IMG/VR virus record: IMGVR_UViG_3300012984_000019
Coordinates: 1 to 58,552 of that record
Length of the DNA stretch: 58,552 nt
Direction: 5' to 3' (one strand)
DNA from: a virus
Shown here: positions 27,709-37,023 of the stretch, piece by piece
Layout of the letters: each line of letters begins with the position of its first letter
How positions within the stretch are numbered: position 1 is the stretch's first letter
The notes under the pieces: generated by a model
The model's database searches: none
The model's input: the letters and a program-made list of their open reading frames with translations, nothing else
What the model was told of the DNA's origin: nothing
Position numbers and translations under genes: made by a program

Positions 27709-30700
27709 ATGGCCTACATTGAAGAAGTCCTTAAGTCCAACCCCGTAACCCACCACCGGCTAGACGACACCGCGCTTCCAGCAGCGGACTCTACTGGTGG
27801 TGGACGCACAATCACATCTGGCGGCGGCGCTTACTCGACATATCAGTTCCGAAACTTCCCAATGACAGCCGGTTCCGACGGGTGTATGAGGTTCCAGCAA
27901 AACTCGGCCTCAGACCTCGCCCGGTCAAATATGGCAAATGGATACACCACTCCGCTTAATGGTGAAGACCACCCGTTTAGCGTCGAGTTCTGGTTCCACC
28001 TTGACAACATTACATGGACTGACTCAAACAGCCTCTTTTACAGCGACTTCGCTATCAACTTCTGCTACCGCTCTGGATTCAGGATTAGCAATGGAATGCT
28101 CGTATGGGGTGTCTCCGGCGAAGGCTGGAACTACGGTCGAGGATACGACAAGTATTTCCCACTAGCAGAGGTCTACTACGGACTTCCTGACCTCGCCCGC
28201 GCGTACCATGTTGTGGGCGTATGGACCGGTGCCGGTGCTGCGCTGTATGTAAACGGTGAGCCGGTAGGCTCAATGCCAATGAATAGTCCTTGGATCAGAG
28301 GTCTAAACAACGCATCAAAGGCGTTCCAGATTCCAACCACAGGCTCAGCCGGTGGAGCGATGTGGGTTGAAAACCATGCAGTCTACAACCGTGTACTTTC
28401 CGATAAGGAGATAAAGGACCACTACGCTGCCGGTATTGACTTCCCAGATTACGTTAGCGCATTCGAGGCTGACGGTGGTGAGATTTACAACATCAACGAT
28501 GGTGCCAACGGCGTCCTCTTCGACAAGTCATTTGACGTTGACACATGGACAGCCCCGGAGGCATACAGGAACGTCTCAATTCAGGCAGATGGAGTTAGCC
28601 TTTACAACATTGAACCTGCTGTAGCATATCTCGGTGGTGAAAAGCCGTATGAGAGTATCATTGGTGACCAGGATGCAAACATCAGGACCTACGGCACCGG
28701 CGGCTGGGTTGCAGAGAACTGTGTCATTTATGGCGACGGTGGTGGATCAACCGTTCCTAATAGCACATACTTCATCAACGCCAATCACTCTATCTATTTC
28801 CGCAAGACCTCTGGTGGCCCTGAAAAGATGCGTGGCTACCTCGCATACCTTGTCACGCCTAATCAGACGTACCGAGTACACGCAAATGTGTACCACTCAA
28901 AGCAGGCTCGTCTTAGGGTTTCCTGGTATAACAACGTCGGAGGCCTGATCTCTACTGACTACGGAACCACCCAGGCTGCATCTGTAAGCCTAAACGGACC
29001 TATTCTTCACGAGGTAAACGTCAAGGCACCGTCAAACGCATATTACGCTGAATTTGGCGCTGAGAATGCAGCAACTGATGCTGTCTCTGGTGATGAAATG
29101 TGGATTGACCGTCTGTACGTCTGGAGAGACCTTCTGTACAGCGCGACGGTGAACGATGGTGTCTATGTCTACACCAACCAGGGAATTGTTTACAATGACG
29201 TTGGTACATACATGGGGCAGAACTTCTCATCAATCCAGGGGTCATACTACGTTGACACAGCGGTACACAACACATCAGTAGAGGCCGTGCTATGGCAATT
29301 GAGGAGCGGTGACTCAAAGAAGGTCGTCACGCTTCGCATCAAGTCGAACAATAAGTTGGCTATTACATACGAGTACCTCGACCCATACACATTGGCGTGG
29401 ACTACCCAAGAGACCGAGGGTGCGCTTTCAACAGCCATCGGTACCGGATGGCACTCGTTCTACACAGTAATCGAGAATGACAAGGTGGTAGTTTACACGG
29501 ATACTGGTGGAACCTCTATCACATTGACAAATACCAGTGCAGCCTCTATTGCATTCGACAACACCGCTGATATCGTAATTGGAAACAACTTCGAGTACAC
29601 CAAGCCGTGGAACTCTAAGTTGAAGGTTATCAATATCAGAAACAAGCCGGAAGCATCATTGACCTTCTCAGACACCGTAGCCGACTTCACCTTGAAGTTG
29701 TCGAGGACTCCTCAGTTTGCTAATGGAAATCTAGAGGTGTCTCAGTACGGATACGCTACCTATAAGATTCCACTGCCAGATGGAACTATTGCCTCGTCCA
29801 GAATGAACTACGGCCCACAGACTCGTGCCGTAGCGGGCATCACTGCAACTGACGGATACCACGCAATCGTCAGGACCGGCCCGGATGGTACCAACTGGTC
29901 TAACATCAGAGTGGACAACGACAACTCCATTCCGTTCTTCGCTACAAACGGCCAGGTACTGAGTAACTCTACACTCTGGGTGCGTGTAGAGTTGCAGACC
30001 GATGATTCCAGCCACGCAAAGGTCAATATTGACAGGCTGAGGTTCAAGATTTTCAACAGCCACTCGGTCGTGGGCGCAAACCACGGCAGGGCTCTGACCG
30101 TCTCCGGTACCGTACCAATCTTCGGTGAACTGGACCTCCACCCATCATCATATAGCGTTTACAATGGCTTCTATGCCAATACCGTCTCCGGTCTACACCT
30201 TGACTTCCAGAGCAATAGCACCGACGCGTCCGTTGACGCCTCTGGAACGCTCCTGGGTTCAGCAAAGACCTATAAGTCAATTGAAATGCTGTTCAGGATC
30301 AGGTCCAGGGCTACCAACCAGTATTTGTTCTACCATGACAACGGAACCACGGTTTACTCTCTGTACTACGACGGAACGGTGTACCAGTACACCGGATTTA
30401 CCAGCGTAACCATTTATGGTGGTCAGGCAACGATGGGCTCTGCCATGCCAGCGTCCCCAACTGGGTATTACTTCCCTAGCCAGCAGTGGCACTATGTCGT
30501 CATGAGTACGAACACTGCAATTGCCCCAATCGCAAACGATGTGGGTAAGTTCAACTTCATGGCTAAGTCAATTGCCAACGTCGCAACCAGTTCCATCGGT
30601 GGTACGGTCAAGATGATCGGACTCTACGACTATGTATTGAGCGCAGCAGATATGGCCGAGCACTACGACGTTTTGCGTGGAAGGAATAGCGGTAAACTAA

Positions 30701-30816
30701 CTGATACCGTCGCTGCGACGCTAAGTGAGCCAAACTCGCCAGATAGGTTCGTCAACGTGTCAGGAACCTGGGGTTACAAGCAGATTTCGGTCGACCAGCA
30801 GCCAGATTCTGCATAA
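27709..30816 (+). CDS. LamG-domain minor tail / receptor-binding protein, 1035 aa
   Basis: Start at ATG 27709; the open frame before it lies in the terminator. Three concanavalin/LamG-like beta-sandwich modules: about 60-255 (HPFSVEFWFHLDN, HVVGVWTGAGAALYVNGEPV), about 520-660 (VEAVLWQLRSGDSKKVV, GWHSFYTVIENDKVVVYTDT) and about 855-1015 (KSIEMLFRIRSRATNQYLF, HYVVMSTNTA, MIGLYDYVLSAADMAEHYDV). Such folds bind surface sugars, so this is probably an adsorption or decoration protein. Odd position: before the portal gene rather than with the other tail fibres. Confidence 0.75.
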   Translation: MAYIEEVLKSNPVTHHRLDDTALPAADSTGGGRTITSGGGAYSTYQFRNFPMTAGSDGCMRFQQNSASDLARSNMANGYTTPLNGEDHPFSVEFWFHLDNITWTDSNSLFYSDFAINFCYRSGFRISNGMLVWGVSGEGWNYGRGYDKYFPLAEVYYGLPDLARAYHVVGVWTGAGAALYVNGEPVGSMPMNSPWIRGLNNASKAFQIPTTGSAGGAMWVENHAVYNRVLSDKEIKDHYAAGIDFPDYVSAFEADGGEIYNINDGANGVLFDKSFDVDTWTAPEAYRNVSIQADGVSLYNIEPAVAYLGGEKPYESIIGDQDANIRTYGTGGWVAENCVIYGDGGGSTVPNSTYFINANHSIYFRKTSGGPEKMRGYLAYLVTPNQTYRVHANVYHSKQARLRVSWYNNVGGLISTDYGTTQAASVSLNGPILHEVNVKAPSNAYYAEFGAENAATDAVSGDEMWIDRLYVWRDLLYSATVNDGVYVYTNQGIVYNDVGTYMGQNFSSIQGSYYVDTAVHNTSVEAVLWQLRSGDSKKVVTLRIKSNNKLAITYEYLDPYTLAWTTQETEGALSTAIGTGWHSFYTVIENDKVVVYTDTGGTSITLTNTSAASIAFDNTADIVIGNNFEYTKPWNSKLKVINIRNKPEASLTFSDTVADFTLKLSRTPQFANGNLEVSQYGYATYKIPLPDGTIASSRMNYGPQTRAVAGITATDGYHAIVRTGPDGTNWSNIRVDNDNSIPFFATNGQVLSNSTLWVRVELQTDDSSHAKVNIDRLRFKIFNSHSVVGANHGRALTVSGTVPIFGELDLHPSSYSVYNGFYANTVSGLHLDFQSNSTDASVDASGTLLGSAKTYKSIEMLFRIRSRATNQYLFYHDNGTTVYSLYYDGTVYQYTGFTSVTIYGGQATMGSAMPASPTGYYFPSQQWHYVVMSTNTAIAPIANDVGKFNFMAKSIANVATSSIGGTVKMIGLYDYVLSAADMAEHYDVLRGRNSGKLTDTVAATLSEPNSPDRFVNVSGTWGYKQISVDQQPDSA

Positions 30817-30831
30817 TAAGTCCATTGGGTG

Positions 30832-30837
30832 TACAAT
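30832..30837 (+). promoter_or_regulatory. -10 element of predicted leaderless promoter
   Basis: TACAAT, 7 bases before ATG 30845, directly after the LamG gene. No good -35 at 17 bases (CTGCAT); TTCTGC is at 19. Position matches the other late leaderless starts. Confidence 0.45.
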
Positions 30838-30844
30838 CGGTGTT

Positions 30845-31213
30845 ATGGATGATGAAGAACTACTAAAGAAGGTCGTCAAGAACGCTCGCGTTTCGGCGGT
30901 CGAAGAGGCAGATTACGGTCTTTACTACTGGAAGATGCCTGATGGTACATATATCGGTGACGACGAAGGAAACTTCCTAGTCGTACCAAGTATGCGTGGC
31001 GATCTTACAAAGATGGCTAAGATGGCAGATGCCGCTAGGTCTCTCGGTGTTAACGAGGGCCAGCCTGTATTCATGGCCGGTCAGCGCAAGGTTACAGATG
31101 AGGAATACCAGGAGCAGTTGGAGCGTCTAGCCGCAGGCGAGCAGCCTGACGAATGGGATGTCCCAGCACTTATTGACACAATGAAGGCTCAGGAGGCCGG
31201 TCTGCGTGACTAG
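30845..31213 (+). CDS. hypothetical head-region protein, 122 aa
   Basis: Start at ATG 30845; the upstream open frame is a shadow. Acidic helical protein (LLKKVVKNARVSAVEEADYG, then YYWKMPDGTYIGDDEGNFLV). Directly precedes and overlaps the portal gene, a usual place for a small packaging or portal-associated protein, but no terminase feature is visible. Confidence 0.65.
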   Translation: MDDEELLKKVVKNARVSAVEEADYGLYYWKMPDGTYIGDDEGNFLVVPSMRGDLTKMAKMADAARSLGVNEGQPVFMAGQRKVTDEEYQEQLERLAAGEQPDEWDVPALIDTMKAQEAGLRD

Positions 31214-32759
31214 TTCAGTTTCAGCAGTAGAAGACGATACCGAGGAGTTTGAACTGTCGGTAAATTACCCAGATATCAGCGAAGCCGCTGGTGTCGTAAA
31301 GGTATTTGAAGACGAGTTCGCCCTTGACCTAGAAGAGACAGCGACCCTAAAGGGCCTTTCACCTGTTTTCAAGAGGAAGTTGGCTCGCCGCAAGGCTGGA
31401 AGCAAGCGAATTGAAACGGACACAGAAACCGGGTACAACGCATTTGAAGTTGTAGCCCCACCATACAACATGGATTACCTGGCTGCCCTATATGAGATGT
31501 CAGGGTACCACCGTGGAGCGGTCGATGCTCGATGCACTAATACAGTAGGTCTAGGTTATGACCTAATCGAATCCGACCGGGCGCTGCAGGCTATGGAGGC
31601 TCTAGAGAACGAGGAGTCAATCAAGCGTGCCCGTAGGAAGAAGGCTCGACTAAAGAGCGACGTGAAGGACTGGCTTGACGACATTTCCCAGGACGAAGAC
31701 CTAACTGTAGTCCTAAAGAACATGTACACGGATTATCTGACTACAGGTAATGGATATCTAGAGATTGGAAGAACTGTAGGTGGCGAGATCAGTTACATTG
31801 GACACATCCCCGCCAGCACCGTACGAGTACGAACTAAGCGTGACGGGTTTGTCCAGATTGTGGGCCGACGCGCAGTATTCTTTGCGAACTTCCAGAGCGG
31901 AAACCCAGATCCAATTGGTGGAGACACCAACCCTAATGAGGTTATTCACTTCAAGAACTACTCACCTACAGGCAACTATTACGGAGTGCCTGAGATTGTT
32001 TCTGCTAAGACAGCAGTAGCAGGAAACGAGTTCTCTTCAAGGTACAACCTGGACTACTTCGAGCACAAGGCTGCTCCTCGATACGTCATCGTCACCAAGA
32101 ACGCTAAGTGGTCTGACGGTGCTCTAAAGGAACTAATGGAGTTCCTAGAGGGAAACGTAAAGGGTAAGAACCACCGCACAGTCGTTATCCCATTGTCTTC
32201 CGAGGCAATTGACAAGAAGATCGACTTCGAAATGAAGCCGGTCGAGACTGGTGTACAGGAAGGCTCTTTCAAGTCCTACCGTGCAGACAACCGCGACGAG
32301 ATTCTAATGACTCAGCGTACGCCTATCAACAAGTTGGGTCTGCCAAACGGCATCGCCCTAGCAGCCGCTCGTGACGCTGACAAGATGTTCAAGGAGCAGG
32401 TCTGCGGACCTGAGCAGAACATTGTCCAGAAGAAGATTTCGAAGATCATTGGAGAGCGCACCGACGTATTCAAGTTCAAGTTGGTCGAGTTGACGCTGAC
32501 CGATGAGAAGACTCAGGCTGACATCGACAAGATTTACGCGACGATTCAGGAGAGCACTCCAAACGAAATTCGTAACCGTAAGGGTAAGACCCCTATCGAG
32601 GGCGGCGACAAGGTTTTGCCTCTAACAGGGCAGATTCAGGCTGAAAACGCTGCACAAGTAGGACAAACTCGTGAAAGAGACAGCCAAAGGGCTACAAGAG
32701 CGACTGATTCATCAGGCGAGGGTCGTAACGCGAAGGGCGACGGAAGGACCACACCTTGA
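31206..32759 (+). CDS. portal protein, 517 aa
   Basis: Phage portal of the PBSX/lambda-B-like type: dodecameric ring at the capsid vertex through which DNA enters and leaves. Seen: YLAALYEMSGYHRGAVDARC near 90-110, LTTGNGYLEIGR, YIGHIPASTVRVR, ISYSP-like NEVIHFKNYSPTGNYYGVPE, and the C-terminal DEILMTQRTPINKLGLPNGI. Length typical (450-550). The next ORF starts within its stop. Confidence 0.88.
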   Translation: MTSSVSAVEDDTEEFELSVNYPDISEAAGVVKVFEDEFALDLEETATLKGLSPVFKRKLARRKAGSKRIETDTETGYNAFEVVAPPYNMDYLAALYEMSGYHRGAVDARCTNTVGLGYDLIESDRALQAMEALENEESIKRARRKKARLKSDVKDWLDDISQDEDLTVVLKNMYTDYLTTGNGYLEIGRTVGGEISYIGHIPASTVRVRTKRDGFVQIVGRRAVFFANFQSGNPDPIGGDTNPNEVIHFKNYSPTGNYYGVPEIVSAKTAVAGNEFSSRYNLDYFEHKAAPRYVIVTKNAKWSDGALKELMEFLEGNVKGKNHRTVVIPLSSEAIDKKIDFEMKPVETGVQEGSFKSYRADNRDEILMTQRTPINKLGLPNGIALAAARDADKMFKEQVCGPEQNIVQKKISKIIGERTDVFKFKLVELTLTDEKTQADIDKIYATIQESTPNEIRNRKGKTPIEGGDKVLPLTGQIQAENAAQVGQTRERDSQRATRATDSSGEGRNAKGDGRTTP

Positions 32760-33160
32760 GTCTAATCCAGACGCTTAAAGAAGAGGCGCACAGATTCCCT
32801 AACCCCATCATTCCGTTCGTGGCCGGTGTCTGGACAGTTCTCATTGGGCTCTGGATTATGCTTCCCTGGGACGTATTCCTTGGACGTACCACAAACACAC
32901 CGCTCGGTACAAACCCTGAGTGGATCACAGGACTCATCTTTGTACTAATCGGCCTGCCCACCATGTACGCGGGATGGAAGAACTACTACAACGCATTGAG
33001 GATTTGCGTGATGAATACGTTCATCCTCTGGCTGACAATGTGGTTCATCTTTGTCTTCACAGCATGGCAGGCTTTGCTGACTCTAATCACGGCTTTGATC
33101 TGGGTGACCTGCGGTTATCTATACATCATGCTGAAATTGCAACACCAGAATTTGCGTTAG
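32756..33160 (+). CDS. membrane protein with four helices, 134 aa
   Basis: TTG start in a TTGA overlap with the portal stop. Helices at about 18-40 (IIPFVAGVWTVLIGLWIMLP), 56-75 (WITGLIFVLIGLPTMYAG), 83-100 and 101-125. Holin-like by size and topology, but inside the head gene block; a membrane role during assembly or lysis is possible. Confidence 0.65.
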   Translation: MSLIQTLKEEAHRFPNPIIPFVAGVWTVLIGLWIMLPWDVFLGRTTNTPLGTNPEWITGLIFVLIGLPTMYAGWKNYYNALRICVMNTFILWLTMWFIFVFTAWQALLTLITALIWVTCGYLYIMLKLQHQNLR

Positions 33161-33180
33161 AACTAATAGGTTGGTATTAT
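33152..33180 (+). promoter_or_regulatory. late promoter, predicted leaderless
   Basis: TTGCGT (33152-33157), 17 bases, TATTAT (33175-33180), then 9 bases to ATG 33190. The gene has no ribosome-binding site, which fits a leaderless start. Confidence 0.65.
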
Positions 33181-33189
33181 TACACCACA

Positions 33190-34461
33190 ATGATTGAAAA
33201 GACCGTATTTACGTCAAATGGCGACTCGTTCAGAATCTCTGTTCCGCTCGCCAAGATTGATAAGGAGCGCAGGATCGTATCCGGCTTCGCATCTCTCGAC
33301 AACATTGACCAGCACGATGACATCGTGCCTATCGACGCTGCCACCAAGGCTTTCGGTACGTTCCGTGGTAATCTCCGCGAAATGCACCAGCCTGTTGCAG
33401 TTGGAAAGGTAGTTTCATTCAGTCAGGAGCCGTACTACGATGCGGAGTCTGACAAGACTTATCAGGGAGTATTCGTAAAGTCTTACATTTCACTTGGAGC
33501 AGAAGATACCTGGCAGAAGGTCCTTGATGGCACTCTGACAGGTTTTTCTATTGGTGGAGTGATCAAGGACTCTGACACAGAGTTCAACCCGGACGTTCAG
33601 AAGTCGATTCGTACAATCAAGGACTTGGAACTCCACGAGTTGTCTCTAGTAGACAACCCCGCTAATCAGTTCGCCAACGTACTTTCCATCCAGAAGGGAG
33701 CCGATGGTCTAGAACTTACCGGCTCCGCTGTAGACATCAAGTTGGACAACGTTTTCTGGTGCCCCGAGGACCGCGCAGCGGTAATGACCTCGGACGAGAC
33801 CAGGAAGTGCGCCATCTGTGAGTCTGACATGGAGAACATCGGTTGGATCGAGCACAACGACCCCAATACCACAATTGGCGATGTCGTAAACAAGTTTCTG
33901 GGCTCTCGTGGCACAGAGGAAGTAACTAAGCCGGATTCAGAAGAGGTGGCAACACCATCTGAAACGGACGGAAGAGGAGGTGTAGAAAAGTTGGCAACAG
34001 AAGAGACAGTAGAGCCGGTCGAAGAGACCGTTGAAACAGTTGAGACCGTAGAAGAGGTCGCTGAGGTTGTAGAAACCCCTGCCGCAGACGAAACGGTAGA
34101 AGAGGTCTCTGAGGTCGAGACGAAGGACGAGTTCGACCTTGCCAAGGCATTCGAATCTTTCTCAACGGCAGTCACAGAGACCCTAACCGGTTTTAGCAAG
34201 AAGATCGACGCACTAGAGACAGCAGTCGCTGGTGTAGAAGACCTTGCAAAGACAACCAAGGAGATTTCCGAGTCGCTCGAAGGTGTGAAGGAGTCTGTCA
34301 CCAAGGAAATTGGTGAGGTAAAGGCAAGCACTGACCGCCTAGAGAAGGCTACGGCAGTAAAGAAGTCCGGTGACCTCGAAGGAGGATCAACGGAGGAAAC
34401 AATTAAGAAGAGCGAGTGGAACGGAACCTTCGTCAGTACCGAATCACTAGTATCAAACTAA
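33190..34461 (+). CDS. prohead protease fused to scaffold-like tail, 423 aa
   Basis: Residues about 10-170 match the XkdF/HK97-type prohead serine protease: FASLDNIDQHDDIVPIDA, GTLTGFSIGGVIKDSD, and ELHELSLVDNPANQFANV. Next comes a four-Cys zinc ribbon (FWCPEDRAAV, KCAICESDM), then an acidic Val/Glu/Thr repeat (about 255-320) and a long coiled coil with a charged tail (about 325-423), as in scaffolding proteins. So one chain likely guides capsid assembly and then cuts itself out. Start at ATG 33190; frames before it are shadow. Confidence 0.8.
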   Translation: MIEKTVFTSNGDSFRISVPLAKIDKERRIVSGFASLDNIDQHDDIVPIDAATKAFGTFRGNLREMHQPVAVGKVVSFSQEPYYDAESDKTYQGVFVKSYISLGAEDTWQKVLDGTLTGFSIGGVIKDSDTEFNPDVQKSIRTIKDLELHELSLVDNPANQFANVLSIQKGADGLELTGSAVDIKLDNVFWCPEDRAAVMTSDETRKCAICESDMENIGWIEHNDPNTTIGDVVNKFLGSRGTEEVTKPDSEEVATPSETDGRGGVEKLATEETVEPVEETVETVETVEEVAEVVETPAADETVEEVSEVETKDEFDLAKAFESFSTAVTETLTGFSKKIDALETAVAGVEDLAKTTKEISESLEGVKESVTKEIGEVKASTDRLEKATAVKKSGDLEGGSTEETIKKSEWNGTFVSTESLVSN

Positions 34462-34492
34462 ACCAAAACGAAAGGTAGGTGAAAAACATATA

Positions 34493-35503
34493 ATGAGTAA
34501 CAACGAACTTCTAGAAAAGGTAGTAACCACTACCGGTACTGATGGAGTTAATCAGGGTGGCGGTGGTCTTCTAACCAAGGACCAGGCTAACAAGTTCATT
34601 GACTACATGTGGGACCAGACTGTAATTCTACAGGATGCTCGTACAGTCCGAATGAGGGCTGACACAATGGACATTGACAAGGTGGCCGTAGGCGCTAAGT
34701 TGGCTCGTCTCGCAACTGAGGCCGTCGACACTGGTGTCAACGCCAACCCAACCTTCTCCAAGGTCTCGCTGACCACGAAGAAGTTGCGTCTAGACTTCGA
34801 ACTTTCAACCGAGTCCCTAGAGGACAACATTGAGGGTTCAGGACTGGAAGATCACGTCGTACGTCTGATGGCTACGGCTTTCGGAAACGACATCGAGGAC
34901 CTTTGCATCAACGGTTCGACTGCATTGACAGGCGACCCGCTGTACAAGTCATTCGACGGTTTCAGGGTTCAGTCCCTAGCCGGTGGTCGTGTTTCTTCCG
35001 AGTCTGGAAGCACAATCTCTAAGGGTACCTTCAACAAGGCCCTTAAGGCGCTTCCACGAGTCTACAAGCAGCGTCGTGCCGGTCTACGTTTCTACACGGG
35101 TTCAGGACTTGTACAGGACTACCTATACAACCTGACCACGATTGGAACTGGTGGTACCCCAGAAGACATTGCCGCAAGCATTCTTCGTGGTACGCCAGCA
35201 GCACCTCAGGGCGCTGGTGGTAGCACCGTAATTCCATTCGCCTTCGGAATCCCTATCATTGAGGTCCCTCTGTACACAGAGTCGGCTTCAGGTACATACA
35301 CCGGAGCAACTGGAAACCACGGATACGTCGAGTTGACCTTCCCACAGAACCGCATCGTCGGTATCAAGCGTGAAGTCACGGTTCACCGTGAGTTCAAGCC
35401 AAAGAAGGACACAACCGAGTACACCGTATACGTCCGAGTTGGAGTTGCAATCGAGAACCTAGACGCGTACGTCGTCGTCAAGGATGTCAAGGTCGCACCG
35501 TAA
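34493..35503 (+). CDS. major capsid protein, HK97 fold, 336 aa
   Basis: Follows protease-scaffold as usual. N-terminal region short (no long delta domain, as scaffold is separate). Typical pieces: GGLLTKDQANKFIDYMWDQT, LTTKKLRLDFELSTESLEDN, a spine helix followed by EDLCINGSTALTGD, and the C-terminal VELTFPQNRIVGIKREVTVH with FKPKKDTTEYTVYVRVGVAI. Ribosome site AAAGGTAGG. Ends with a strong terminator. Confidence 0.88.
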   Translation: MSNNELLEKVVTTTGTDGVNQGGGGLLTKDQANKFIDYMWDQTVILQDARTVRMRADTMDIDKVAVGAKLARLATEAVDTGVNANPTFSKVSLTTKKLRLDFELSTESLEDNIEGSGLEDHVVRLMATAFGNDIEDLCINGSTALTGDPLYKSFDGFRVQSLAGGRVSSESGSTISKGTFNKALKALPRVYKQRRAGLRFYTGSGLVQDYLYNLTTIGTGGTPEDIAASILRGTPAAPQGAGGSTVIPFAFGIPIIEVPLYTESASGTYTGATGNHGYVELTFPQNRIVGIKREVTVHREFKPKKDTTEYTVYVRVGVAIENLDAYVVVKDVKVAP

Positions 35504-35527
35504 TTCGAGCGATGTCATAACTGAATA

Positions 35528-35553
35528 GGGAGGAGGGCTTCGGCCCTCCTCCC
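35528..35553 (+). terminator. intrinsic terminator after capsid gene
   Basis: Perfect 11-bp GC stem (35528-35538 with 35543-35553), TTCG tetraloop, then GTTCGGTTT. Confidence 0.88.
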
Positions 35554-35594
35554 GTTCGGTTTATGATACACTTAGAGGAAGGAAAGGAAGGTAC

Positions 35595-36050
35595 ATGAGT
35601 TTCGAAACTACTAAGGTAGCCGCTCTGAGGCAAGTCGCTGAAGGGTATGGATTGGACGAGGCTGAGGCCAAGACCAAGACAAAGAAGGAAATCCTCGCAT
35701 GGCTGGAAGAAGAGGGTATTTCCTCTGAGTACCACGAGGCAGCAGAAGCAGCCCAGAAGGCAGCAAACGAGGACAATGATGACGAGGAGGACAAGGCCAC
35801 CCCGTCTGACAACAATGACAATGACGGTAGCGCAGCGCCTGCCCCAACAAAGCCAACCAAGGGTGAAGACCTACTGCTACTAAAGATGACCCGAAGCAAT
35901 TACTCGTACGAGGCACTAGGCAAGTACCAGTTTAGCAAGGACCATCCGTTCGCCGCAGTTCCAAGGAATGACGCAAATGAAATCTTCCGATTGGAAGACG
36001 GTTTCGTTCTAGCAACTGACGCCGAAGTCAAGGAATTCTACGACAGGTAA
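35595..36050 (+). CDS. capsid-associated protein with HeH/SAP-like N-terminus, 151 aa
   Basis: N-terminal helix-extended loop-helix (KVAALRQVAEGYGLDEAEAK, then KKEILAWLEEEG) resembling HeH/SAP modules that bind nucleic acid, an acidic Asp/Asn-rich linker, and a C-terminal domain (YEALGKYQFSKDHPFAAVPR) that in many phage head proteins docks on the shell. Own ribosome site GGAAGG. Probably a head decoration or completion protein. Confidence 0.65.
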   Translation: MSFETTKVAALRQVAEGYGLDEAEAKTKTKKEILAWLEEEGISSEYHEAAEAAQKAANEDNDDEEDKATPSDNNDNDGSAAPAPTKPTKGEDLLLLKMTRSNYSYEALGKYQFSKDHPFAAVPRNDANEIFRLEDGFVLATDAEVKEFYDR

Positions 36051-36054
36051 AGTA

Positions 36055-36105
36055 AAAGGAGGCCTTCGGGCCTCCTTTGCTTTATACCCAACCCCCTGAT
36101 ACAAT
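36055..36105 (+). promoter_or_regulatory. fused terminator-promoter
   Basis: Terminator stem of 10 bp (36055-36064 with 36069-36078, TTCG loop) whose T-run forms TTGCTT (36077-36082); 17 bases; TACAAT (36100-36105); ATG at 36121 with GGAAG before it. Confidence 0.85.
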
Positions 36106-36120
36106 TATGGAAGATTGAAT

Positions 36121-37023
36121 ATGGGTGGTGTTATGTCGATTATCTATAAGAACGAAGTGGAATCAGTCACGCTGAGACTTTACGTCTCGGGCGTACTGAC
36201 TGACGCCTCTAGCGATCCGACGCTGACGGTTAAGACCCGCGCCGGTGATTTTGTTGCATCACCTGACGTCTTGCAGGACTCCGAAGGTGTGTACTCAGCC
36301 ATTATTGGACCGTCCATTACTGATGTCTCAACAGACCTAGTATTGACGTGGGAGTACGACCTAGCAGGAGAGACTGTCGTCAGGAACGAGCGCATGACTG
36401 TCGTCCAGCCGTACCTATCGGTATCTGAACTGACATCCCTTGCGCCAACCGAAACTGAGTATGACATGCTAAAGGCTGCCGAGGCGTACGCACGCCACCA
36501 GATTGATTCCTTCTGCGGGCAGCACTTCTACCCATACAACGACACTGTATTTGCGAGGGGCCAGGGTGACAATATCCTCACGCTGACCCAGAGGGTCGTT
36601 CGTGTGGACAGGATCAACGTAAATGATGTTGTGGTGTACGACGCCACCGACGTTAATGTAAATGACTTTGGCGCGGCAGTAAATATCTCGCCTACAAGCA
36701 AGGCTTTGATAATTGCTTCCGAGCAGTACCTCACCTACGACCCTATCCACTGGTCAGCAGGCAAGTTCGCATCCGGCACTCGTTACGACGTAACTGGAGT
36801 CTACGGATGGGACTATATTCCAGACGCAGTTAACCAGGCAGCAATGCTTTTGGTAAACGACTTCTTCTGCAAGGAGTCCAACTGGAGGAATAGGTTTGTC
36901 GAGTCAATCTCGGCATCTGACTGGAGGATCGTCTTCAACGACGGAGCATTCAATGGCACTGGCAATTCCAGCGCCGACAGCATCCTGCAGCCATTCATCG
37001 CTGTCAATTGGGCTGTTGTTTAA
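36121..37023 (+). CDS. head-tail connector protein, 300 aa
   Basis: Start at ATG 36121 by GGAAG spacing; ATG 36133 is an alternative. Residues 1-95 form a beta-sandwich (VESVTLRLYVSGVLTDASSD); residues about 100-180 match gp6-like head-tail connectors: ELTSLAPTETEYDMLKAAEA, YARHQIDSFCGQHFYPYND. It would form the ring under the portal. An extra C-terminal domain follows. Confidence 0.75.
   Translation: MGGVMSIIYKNEVESVTLRLYVSGVLTDASSDPTLTVKTRAGDFVASPDVLQDSEGVYSAIIGPSITDVSTDLVLTWEYDLAGETVVRNERMTVVQPYLSVSELTSLAPTETEYDMLKAAEAYARHQIDSFCGQHFYPYNDTVFARGQGDNILTLTQRVVRVDRINVNDVVVYDATDVNVNDFGAAVNISPTSKALIIASEQYLTYDPIHWSAGKFASGTRYDVTGVYGWDYIPDAVNQAAMLLVNDFFCKESNWRNRFVESISASDWRIVFNDGAFNGTGNSSADSILQPFIAVNWAVV

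Noticed and set aside
30845-31213. small terminase subunit
   Set aside because: Position before the portal fits, but no helix-turn-helix or terminase motif is visible and no large terminase gene is in the window.
32756-33160. assigning the membrane protein after the portal as the phage holin
   Set aside because: Topology would allow it, but it lies inside the head gene block; the 58023 gene is the better candidate, so it was left as an unnamed membrane protein.
33666-34331. 221-codon minus-strand frame, Ser/Val-rich
   Set aside because: Mirror of the Val/Glu/Thr repeat and coiled coil of the protease-scaffold gene.
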